Assembly: GCA_947178235.1 (NCBI GenBank)
Contig: CAMWXQ010000020.1
Coordinates: forward strand, 1 to 9,766
DNA length: 9,766 nt
DNA from: an uncultured Muribaculaceae bacterium
GTDB lineage: Bacteria > Bacteroidota > Bacteroidia > Bacteroidales > Muribaculaceae
Reading direction: 5' to 3'
A program made the translations under genes and the position numbers. Below are positions 4,323 to 9,766 of this stretch, one piece after another. The stretch's first letter is position 1; the number at the start of each line of letters is the position of its first letter. The notes beneath the pieces are model-generated. The model had not been told where the DNA came from. It did not search any database and was given only the letters and a program-made list of their open reading frames with translations.

Positions 4323-5915
4323 TCAGCCTCGGACCATCGACTCCAATCTCAACCTCTTGCAGATAGTGCGCCACTTGGGGAAGATTGCCCACGGGCGGAC
4401 GGGTCCATAGCTGACGGCGATTATGAGAACCGAGGCGAGTGCAATCATCAAGAGCCACCCGTAAATCTCCTTCATCGACACCACGAGGGCCTGAACCTGA
4501 ACCATGCCGTACAACTCACCCAAAGGTGCGTGATGCGTGAGCGGATTCACGTCGGTGAGATTTGAGCCGAGCAGTGCGGCGTTCTTTGCGATGGTATGCC
4601 GCAGCCACTCGCCGACGATCGCGGGGCCGAGTGTCGCACCCATCACGGCCCCTGTGAAGCCATTGATGGTAAGGGCTTGCGGAAAGACTTGGAATGGCAG
4701 CCCGCTCTGGACAATGGATGTGAGGAACACGATCGAGATTATGACCGAGGCAGCCCCTCGCACGAAGAGCGGGACGAAAAGAGCCTCCTTCTCGACACCA
4801 TAATCTATGCCGAAATAGAACCACGCAAGGTATAAGGCCGCGAGCGTGAAGCCGATGAGAGTCATGGTCTTGTACCGCCACTTGCGCAGCGCAAATGTGA
4901 AGTAAGTGAATGCACAGCCCGCGACGATGCCGATAAAGACATACCAGTTGAGGTCAATAAGATTGGTCTCGTCGAAACCGAGTATTGTCGCCGCGTAAGA
5001 GTGTTCGAATACATGTTCGGTGGCTATGAGGGTGAAGAACACGAGATAGACGGCAGTGGCGCGGATGACATTGCGGTTACTCATCGCACGAAACGATATA
5101 TATGGATGATGGAGGAAGGTTGCGCGCCAAAGATTGACCGCAACGCAACAGAGGCCGATGAGGGTGGCCCCACGGATCTCCACCGCCTCCCACCAGTCGT
5201 AGAAATCGCCGTAGACGCACACGAATATGAAAGTGAGCATGAAACCGCCCCACAGGAGTGCGCCGAGCCAGTCGATGCCGAGCAACGGTATCCACATCGG
5301 GCCACGCACAGGCCGCACAAGTATGAGTACAAGGAGCATCATGACCGCAAGGAGGCCGGTCATGATGCAGTGCATATACTCCCACTCGAAGTAGAAGATG
5401 GTGTAGATGGTCGCGATGCCGTTGAGCTGTATGACACTGTCGACAACAATATAGACGTAGCAGAAGAAGATGGACATATCGCGCACCGGCGTGAGCCACA
5501 GCTGTATGGTCGAGTTGCAAGCAAACGTCGCCTGCATTCTGAACCATCCGGCCACAAAGCAGGTGACAACGAGGACGGGAACCGAAAGGGTGTGGGCACA
5601 GATGATATTGGCCGCGATCAAGACCGTACAGCAGACAAGTAGCTGAGTGCGCGTGGAGAAACGGAACTTGATGCGGAACATGACCGCGAAATTGATGGCG
5701 AGCCCCGCGAGCGACGCGTACCCGGCCATGAGGATGTCTTCCTGCATCAGTCCCGTTGTGCCGACCATGTCCAATGCGGCGGCGAGGTAGAGCCCGCCCG
5801 AAAACTGGATGATGAGGACAAAGAGGATGAATATCCAAGGTTTGAGCCTGCGGGGGACGAAGTCGGGAACATCGGGAATGTCGAAGGGCCCCTGGGGCAC
5901 ATGCCAGTCTGCCAT
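4323..5915 (-). CDS. MFS permease subunit of a tripartite efflux pump (DHA2/EmrB-like)
   Basis: A 530-residue, strongly hydrophobic inner-membrane protein with about 14 predicted membrane helices, the DHA2-class length. The first helix starts near residue 27 after a Pro-rich cytoplasmic N-terminus ('PQGPFDIPDVPDFVPRR'). The long periplasmic loop before the last helix ('NPLTHHAPLGELYGMVQ') and the basic C-terminal tail fit EmrB-like proteins. The canonical loop 2-3 motif A (GxLaDrxGrr) is not recognisable; the corresponding loop reads 'FRIKFRFSTRTQ'. The gene is third in the order tolC-hlyD-MFS, with a 1-nt gap after the HlyD-family gene (TGA-T-ATG). It should use proton motive force to feed drugs, bile-type amphiphiles or metabolites into the HlyD/TolC conduit; the substrate cannot be read from sequence. 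No regulator is adjacent. Confidence 0.88.
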   Translation of the reverse strand: MADWHVPQGPFDIPDVPDFVPRRLKPWIFILFVLIIQFSGGLYLAAALDMVGTTGLMQEDILMAGYASLAGLAINFAVMFRIKFRFSTRTQLLVCCTVLIAANIICAHTLSVPVLVVTCFVAGWFRMQATFACNSTIQLWLTPVRDMSIFFCYVYIVVDSVIQLNGIATIYTIFYFEWEYMHCIMTGLLAVMMLLVLILVRPVRGPMWIPLLGIDWLGALLWGGFMLTFIFVCVYGDFYDWWEAVEIRGATLIGLCCVAVNLWRATFLHHPYISFRAMSNRNVIRATAVYLVFFTLIATEHVFEHSYAATILGFDETNLIDLNWYVFIGIVAGCAFTYFTFALRKWRYKTMTLIGFTLAALYLAWFYFGIDYGVEKEALFVPLFVRGAASVIISIVFLTSIVQSGLPFQVFPQALTINGFTGAVMGATLGPAIVGEWLRHTIAKNAALLGSNLTDVNPLTHHAPLGELYGMVQVQALVVSMKEIYGWLLMIALASVLIIAVSYGPVRPWAIFPKWRTICKRLRLESMVRG

Positions 5916-5916
5916 A

Positions 5917-6951
5917 TCAATACTTCACGAAGGTTTCGACATTCATGCCTGCGCGGAGGCGTGCCATGTCGTCGGGATTGTTGTCTGCGGTGAACTCTAT
6001 GCGGACGGGGATGCGCTGACGTACCTTCACGAAGTTGCCCGCCGAGTTGTCCTGAGGCATGACGGAGAGCGAGGCTCCCGTCGCGGTGGAGATCGAGGAG
6101 ACCGTGCCGTGGAAGGTCACACCGGGGACTGCGTCGACCTCGATGTCGACCTCGCTCCCCTCGGCGATATGTCTGAGCTGCGTCTCCTTGTAGTTGGCTG
6201 TGACCCATGTCTCCTCGGTGTCGACTATGTCGAGCAGGGTCTGACCGGGCTGTACGAGCTGGCCGACACGGATCTCCTTGCGCGAGGTATATCCGTCGCA
6301 TGGAGCGACGATGACCGTGTAGCTGAGATTGAGTTCGGCGGTCTCGACCATCGCGCGGGCCATCTCGATGCCTGCATCGGTGCGTGCAATCTGCCCGCGG
6401 TTGACGTCGACGACGGTCGATGCCGACGACTGCTGGCGCGAGAGCATCTCGTATCGGGCACGCTTGGCCTCATAGTCGGTCTTTGCGGCATCATACTGCT
6501 GGCGGGTGACGGCCTCTTTGGCGAGGAGAGCCTCATATCGGGCGAGGTCTGTCGCGGCCATCTCCATCAGCACCTTTGCCTCGGCGACAGAGGCGGCCGA
6601 GACGGCGACATTGGCCGAGGCTGATACCACCGAGCGATCGGCCACACCGCGGCCTGCCTCGGCTGCGCGGAGATCGGCGACGGCGCGGGCATGGGCAAGG
6701 CGGAGGTCGGCGTCGTCGATGATGACGAGGGTATCCCCCTTGTGGACCTGTCCGTATTCCTTGAAACGTATCTCCTTGATATACCCCTGCACACGACTGT
6801 TGACGGGTACAATCTGCTGACGCACTTGGGCATTGTCGGTGAATTCAACATCGCCGGGGCGGTAGAATCGGCTCCGCACCCATAAGAGTGCGGCAGCGAT
6901 GACGGCGAGACTGATGACGTAGGAGAGGAGTTTGCGGTTATGGTGTTTCAT
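5917..6951 (-). CDS. HlyD/EmrA-family periplasmic adaptor of the efflux pump
   Basis: A 344-residue protein with an uncleaved N-terminal anchor helix (about 8-25, 'LSYVISLAVIAAALLWV'). In order: first lipoyl half ('VNSRVQGYIKEIRFKEYGQVHKGD', about 50-73, written here as an outline of the VxG...V..G..V..G pattern), an Ala-rich coiled-coil hairpin (about 83-205), second lipoyl half with 'APCDGYTSRKEIRVGQLV' (216-233), then the beta-barrel with 'TWVTANYKETQLRHI' (248-262) and 'VRQRIPVRIEF' (310-320). This is the full EmrA-type layout. Its role is to bridge the MFS permease and the TolC-family channel across the periplasm. The ATG at 6951 overlaps the stop of the TolC gene by 4 bp (ATGA), and the MFS gene follows after 1 nt, so the three genes form one translational unit. 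Confidence 0.93.
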   Translation of the reverse strand: MKHHNRKLLSYVISLAVIAAALLWVRSRFYRPGDVEFTDNAQVRQQIVPVNSRVQGYIKEIRFKEYGQVHKGDTLVIIDDADLRLAHARAVADLRAAEAGRGVADRSVVSASANVAVSAASVAEAKVLMEMAATDLARYEALLAKEAVTRQQYDAAKTDYEAKRARYEMLSRQQSSASTVVDVNRGQIARTDAGIEMARAMVETAELNLSYTVIVAPCDGYTSRKEIRVGQLVQPGQTLLDIVDTEETWVTANYKETQLRHIAEGSEVDIEVDAVPGVTFHGTVSSISTATGASLSVMPQDNSAGNFVKVRQRIPVRIEFTADNNPDDMARLRAGMNVETFVKY

Positions 6952-8261
6952 ATGGTTCCGGTGGTGAAGAGTAGTTTATAATAGGTATAGACGAGATTGA
7001 TGCGCGCGTTGACGAGCTGCTGCTCGGCGTCGAGCTTCGAATTGGCCGCATCGAGCATATCGGTGATGAGGGCCATCCCCTCCATGTAGCGAGTCGAGGT
7101 GGTCGTGTAGTTACGGTCGGCAAGCTCGACACTCTTGGTGCGGGTTTTCAGCTCCTCGTGGGCTTCGAGATAGCGGATATGGTCGGCGCGGACACTGAGC
7201 GAGAGATTGTCTCGCGCGGCATCGAGTTCCTCGACGGACTTGCGGGTGGCCAAACGACTTTTTGCGAGCGACTTGCCGTTCTTGTATAGCGATGCAAGAT
7301 TATAGCTGACACCTACGCCGACATACCAATAGCTGAGATTGCGGTTGATGGGCGGGATCTCCACGAGTATAGGGCCGTCGATGGTCCATGCGGATTTCAG
7401 ACCGATATTCGGGAGGCGTTCGGATCGCACGAGAGCCTCGGCCGTGCGGCTGATGTCGACCCCTGTACGCGCAAGGCTCAGCGAGGGGGAGTGTTCGGTG
7501 GCCGTCTGCTGCCACCACTCCTCGCTACGTCCCGGGAGCGAGCGGTCAAGGATAGTCGTGTCGGGCACCACGATGGTCTCGGAGGGGAGGCCGGCGACGG
7601 TTACGAGGTTGTCGTTGAGGATTCGGATGGTGTTGTCGATGCGGATCAGTTCGAGTTCGAGGTTGGAGACCAGGAGCTCGTAGCGGGTGATGTCATTGCG
7701 GAGGGCGGTGCCCTGCTCGTAACGCAGCCTCATGTCGGCGAGCACTTTCTGAGCCGCACTGATGTTGGCATCCACTATCGAGCGGAGGTTTGAATACTTG
7801 TAGAGGTCAAGGTAGAATCCTGTGAGTCTCAGACGTATGTTGTCTCGGTTGAGTTCCTCGGCCAGTCGCGCAGCGGTGGATTTCTGCTTGGCGAGGGTGA
7901 TGGAGTTGGAGATTGCACCGCCTGTGTAGACAGGCTGTGTGACCTCAACACCGAGGCCACTGCCGAAGTGAGGTATCGGGGCGCGCTGATAGCCGCTCAG
8001 GTCACGGGCCGTGATGAATCCGTCACCGATATAGCTGAGATTGAGCGAGGCGTCGATGTCCGGAAGGCGTCTGGTGCGGGCCTCCGAGACTGCGGCGCGA
8101 GCCTCGGCCGAGGCCGTGATGGCGGGACGGAGCTGTGCGCTGTTGGCCTCGGCTGCCTCGAAAATCTCTTCGAGTGTATAGACCGACTGCCCATACGCAC
8201 ACACTCCGCCCCCCGACAGGAGTACGGCAAGCACTCCTGTGAGCAATCGAAGATTGTTCAT
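6948..8261 (-). CDS. TolC-family outer-membrane efflux channel
   Basis: A 437-residue protein with a signal peptide (about 1-24, 'LLTGVLAVLLSGGG...AYG'). C21 is present, but the preceding GGV is a poor lipobox, so a non-lipidated protein is favoured. Two outer-membrane-efflux repeats are visible. The first starts 'YTLEEIFEAAEANSAQLRPA' (28-47), with strand 'LPDIDASLNLSYIG' (66-79) and 'VEVTQPVYTGG' (105-115). The second starts at 'SPSLSLARTGVDISRTAEAL' (258-277), with 'LPNIGLKSAW' (283-292) and 'VGVGVSYNLASLYKNGK' (314-330). Long helical hairpins follow each. It is the first gene of the tripartite pump operon, transcribed from a promoter near 8480 with a leader of about 210 nt. It provides the outer-membrane exit duct for the HlyD/MFS pair. 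Confidence 0.93.
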   Translation of the reverse strand: MNNLRLLTGVLAVLLSGGGVCAYGQSVYTLEEIFEAAEANSAQLRPAITASAEARAAVSEARTRRLPDIDASLNLSYIGDGFITARDLSGYQRAPIPHFGSGLGVEVTQPVYTGGAISNSITLAKQKSTAARLAEELNRDNIRLRLTGFYLDLYKYSNLRSIVDANISAAQKVLADMRLRYEQGTALRNDITRYELLVSNLELELIRIDNTIRILNDNLVTVAGLPSETIVVPDTTILDRSLPGRSEEWWQQTATEHSPSLSLARTGVDISRTAEALVRSERLPNIGLKSAWTIDGPILVEIPPINRNLSYWYVGVGVSYNLASLYKNGKSLAKSRLATRKSVEELDAARDNLSLSVRADHIRYLEAHEELKTRTKSVELADRNYTTTSTRYMEGMALITDMLDAANSKLDAEQQLVNARINLVYTYYKLLFTTGTI

Positions 8262-8451
8262 AGGTGGGTTTGGGAAAATGTAACGGGGATTGGGTGGAAG
8301 ATCTCTCGCGGCGGGGAGACGGATGTGTCAACGGCTCCCACGCCCCTGTTCAGCGGCGGACAGAAGCTGTGCTCTTCCAGTTTTCAAGAAAGCCCCAGTT
8401 CATCACGATGGGGCGGACGGTCGGTACTGATATGCTTTGTGTATACATGAA
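8262..8451 (-). promoter_or_regulatory. Long 5' leader of the efflux operon, no gene seen
   Basis: If transcription starts near 8472, about 190 nt of untranslated leader remain here after the start-site hairpin. I see no convincing small gene on either strand and no known riboswitch fold. The only structures noticed are a 6-bp GC-rich dyad (8392-8414) and the octamer TCGGTACT at 8421, which also occurs in the operator at 506-558. Confidence 0.3.
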
Positions 8452-8486
8452 CGGCGCAGCTCTGTATGAACTGCGCCGCAAAGTTA
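8452..8486 (-). promoter_or_regulatory. Promoter -7 box and start-site hairpin of the efflux operon
   Basis: Minus-strand TAACTTTG (8486-8479) is an exact TAnnTTTG box, but the -33 position has no TTTG. Immediately after it CGGCGCAG and CTGCGCCG (8478-8471 and 8459-8452) form a perfect 8-bp stem around 11 nt, spanning the expected start near 8472. This may be an operator over the start site or a 5'-end RNA hairpin. A weaker 6-bp dyad (8392-8397/8409-8414) lies further down the leader. Confidence 0.5.
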
Positions 8487-8535
8487 CGAATTTTTTCGCG
8501 GACACCCTCGCGGGCGGCCGCAAATTTTTCTCATC

Positions 8536-9501
8536 TCACTTGGCCATCGGGTTCCAGTAGAGGATACGGTCATATATATAGGTGGGATCGGTGAGGCGGG
8601 CGGCCTCGGCGGTGGTGAGAGACTTTTCCCAGTCTACGCGCTTCGATAGGTCGGCACCGGGGCCCTTGCAGCCATATTCGGCATAGCGGGCAGTAGCCTC
8701 GTTGGCCTTGTCGCCCCAGTTGTGCCACCCTGCGGGATGGATGGCTGCAGGGAGCTCGCAGTTGATGAAAGCGGTCGAGGCATAGGGTCGCCACGGACGG
8801 CCGAGGTAGAGTTTGGTGACCTCGGGGTCTGCGGTGACCTTGCAATCATAGAAGACATAACCCACAGGGGTCTCGGCGGCGGTCGACGCAGCGGTTATGT
8901 ACGAGTCGGCCTTGCCGTGGATGTGACAGCGGTTGAAGAGTGCCGTGGCCGAGCCGAAGATGAAGTCGGTAGTGCCCTCGACATAGCAGTTCTCGAAGTA
9001 GAGACGGCCATTGCGTCCGCCAGTGTAGAGGGTATCCTGGTTGCCGAGGAAGCGGCAGTTGTAGAAGCTGATGCGGTCCCCTATCGTGTGCATGGCTACG
9101 GCGGGGCCGACCTTGCCGGCCGAGTTCTCGAAAGTGATGTTCTTGAACGTTATATTGTTGCCTTCGACCTTGGCGGTGTACGAGCCCGAGGTACCCATAT
9201 TGTTGAGCGAGGCATAGTCGCCGTAGGTGATGATGACGCTGTCGGGATTCTCGCCCTCGACGGTGAGATTGTTGACGGTGGCGTTCACCACGAGTTTCTC
9301 GGGATACACGCCGTTGCGCACAAAGATTGTGACAGGTTCGTCGAAGTCGCCGCGGACCTTACGGACAGCCTCGGAGACCGTCTTGAAGTCACCCGAGCCG
9401 TCGGGCGAGACCACTATGCGCCCCTGCTCATCCTTGGCCTGGGCCGAAAGGCCGACGGCAGCGAGCAATAGAAGCGAAAGAGATAGATTTTTCATTGTCA
9501 T
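8536..9501 (-). CDS. Exported pectin methylesterase (carbohydrate esterase family 8)
   Basis: A 321-residue protein with a signal peptide (about 1-22, ending SAQAK). ATG 9495 (two codons later, MKNL) is an equally good start; both lie after the predicted transcription start near 9520. The pectinesterase motifs occur in order: 'GDFKTVSEAV' (37-46), 'GVYPEK' (64-69), 'NITFKNITFEN' (116-126), 'QDTLY' (155-159), 'GTTDFIFG' (176-183) and 'LGRPWRP' (233-239). By comparison with the plant enzyme, Q155 and D156 (acid/base), D179 (nucleophile), R235 and W237 are conserved. The other oxyanion-hole Gln, normally in 'QAVA', is Pro133 here. It removes methyl esters from homogalacturonan, giving pectate and methanol; the secretion signal points to the periplasm or surface. 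Length fits a single-domain bacterial CE8 enzyme. It is transcribed alone. Confidence 0.95.
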   Translation of the reverse strand: MTMKNLSLSLLLLAAVGLSAQAKDEQGRIVVSPDGSGDFKTVSEAVRKVRGDFDEPVTIFVRNGVYPEKLVVNATVNNLTVEGENPDSVIITYGDYASLNNMGTSGSYTAKVEGNNITFKNITFENSAGKVGPAVAMHTIGDRISFYNCRFLGNQDTLYTGGRNGRLYFENCYVEGTTDFIFGSATALFNRCHIHGKADSYITAASTAAETPVGYVFYDCKVTADPEVTKLYLGRPWRPYASTAFINCELPAAIHPAGWHNWGDKANEATARYAEYGCKGPGADLSKRVDWEKSLTTAEAARLTDPTYIYDRILYWNPMAK

Positions 9502-9526
9502 GGTTGTGATGATGTTTGATTTGGTA

Positions 9527-9558
9527 CAAAGTTAAGAAATCTCCATCTAACTACCAAA
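9527..9558 (-). promoter_or_regulatory. Consensus Bacteroidota promoter of the pectin methylesterase gene
   Basis: Minus-strand TTTG (9558-9555), exactly 20 nt, then TAACTTTG (9534-9527). Both boxes match the consensus. The expected start near 9520 leaves a leader of about 20-25 nt. Confidence 0.8.
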
Positions 9559-9613
9559 ACCACCCCGAGAAGGCGGAATTTTGAGACGCGCAGGAAACAT
9601 TTTGACAATAAGA

Positions 9614-9645
9614 TTTGGAAGATTGGAAAAAACTCACTACCTTTG
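9614..9645 (+). promoter_or_regulatory. Consensus Bacteroidota promoter of tRNA-Ser
   Basis: TTTG (9614-9617), exactly 20 nt, then TACCTTTG (9638-9645). Both boxes match the consensus. The expected start near 9652 leaves a leader of about 34 nt before the mature tRNA 5' end. Confidence 0.8.
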
Positions 9646-9685
9646 CATCGCAAAACAGGAAACAACCCCATCCCGCGTTGCATAT

Positions 9686-9766
9686 GGAGAGGTGGGTGAG
9701 TGGCTGAAACCACCGGTTTGCTAAACCGACGATGGGAGCAATCCTATCCACGAGTTCGAATCTCGT
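9686..9766 (+). tRNA. tRNA-Ser(GCU), 3' end cut by the window
   Basis: The 5' acceptor strand GGAGAGG (9686-9692) is followed by TG, a D arm with GGT/ACC stem, and an anticodon arm with loop TTGCTAA, anticodon GCT (Ser, codons AGC/AGU). Then comes a long variable arm (about GATGGGA-GCAA-TCCTATC), as in class II tRNAs, and a T arm ACGAG-TTCGAAT-CTCGT. The 3' acceptor strand lies beyond the window and should read close to CCTCTCC. The first anticodon-stem pair is C-A; the other four pair normally. The long variable arm and GCT anticodon together make the serine assignment firm. Confidence 0.93.

Noticed and set aside
5809..6624. Plus-strand open frame of 271 codons opposite the hlyD-like gene.
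   Set aside because: It spans the junction of two well-supported minus-strand genes and shows no recognisable domain.
8421..8428. TCGGTACT in the efflux leader, the same octamer as in both arms of the operator at 506-558, as a second HxlR site.
   Set aside because: It is a single half-site without a dyad partner, about 50 nt downstream of the predicted start. One octamer match in about 10 kb is not rare enough to claim co-regulation.
8500..8526. GC-rich palindromic run (CCCTCGCGGG, GCGGCCGC) followed by T's as a terminator.
   Set aside because: The T tract follows on the plus strand, where no gene ends; on the minus strand, downstream of the pectin methylesterase, the hairpin is followed by A's.
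8264..8560. Plus-strand small gene in the efflux leader region.
   Set aside because: No promoter faces it, no family resemblance is seen, and it runs into the end of the pectin methylesterase gene on the opposite strand.

Overview
The window looks like a chromosomal segment from a gut-type Bacteroidota, most likely order Bacteroidales; a Muribaculaceae-like organism is only a guess. Three things point there. Almost every intergenic region carries a Bacteroidota-type promoter (TTTG or CTTG, N20, TAnnTTTG). Two proteins end in short 'VYDLxGR...' C-terminal tails of the kind common in exported Bacteroidales proteins. The gene content (exported pectin methylesterase, DUF4832-like exported protein, MFS pump with HlyD and TolC partners) fits. 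Coding DNA is GC-rich and the promoter regions are clearly AT-rich.

Layout, left to right. (1) 1-93 (+): the last 30 codons of an exported protein. Its stop codon directly abuts the stop of the convergent HxlR-type regulator at 94-459 (-). (2) 460-621: a divergent control region with a perfect 23-bp inverted repeat whose two arms each carry the -33 element of an outward-facing promoter, with the two promoters mirror-symmetric. (3) 622-1544 (+): a two-gene operon with a 4-bp ATGA overlap, an NTF2-like/lumazine-binding-like protein followed by a flavodoxin-fold FMN protein with an iron-sulfur-flavoprotein-like cysteine motif. With the regulator this resembles a thiol-switch (YodB-like) electrophile or quinone response module. 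(4) 1582-1812: a composite nested inverted-repeat element between convergent genes, with compensatory base changes in its hairpins. (5) 1812-4086 (-): a two-gene operon, an exported carboxymuconolactone decarboxylase-cupin fusion followed after 1 nt by an exported DUF4832-like protein with a C-terminal tail. (6) 4323-8261 (-): a tripartite efflux operon tolC-hlyD-MFS, with tight joins (4-bp overlap, then a 1-nt gap) and a leader of about 210 nt. (7) 8536-9501 (-): an exported pectin methylesterase with its own near-consensus promoter. (8) 9686-9766 (+): a tRNA-Ser(GCU) cut by the window end, with a near-consensus promoter.

Functionally these are several independent units: a small redox-sensing operon, an envelope enzyme pair of unknown substrate, a drug or toxin export pump, and a pectin-processing enzyme. 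I saw no phage genes, transposase, CRISPR array or obvious defence system. The most unusual non-coding structures are the composite REP-like element at 1582-1812 and the mirror-symmetric divergent promoter/operator at 481-583.
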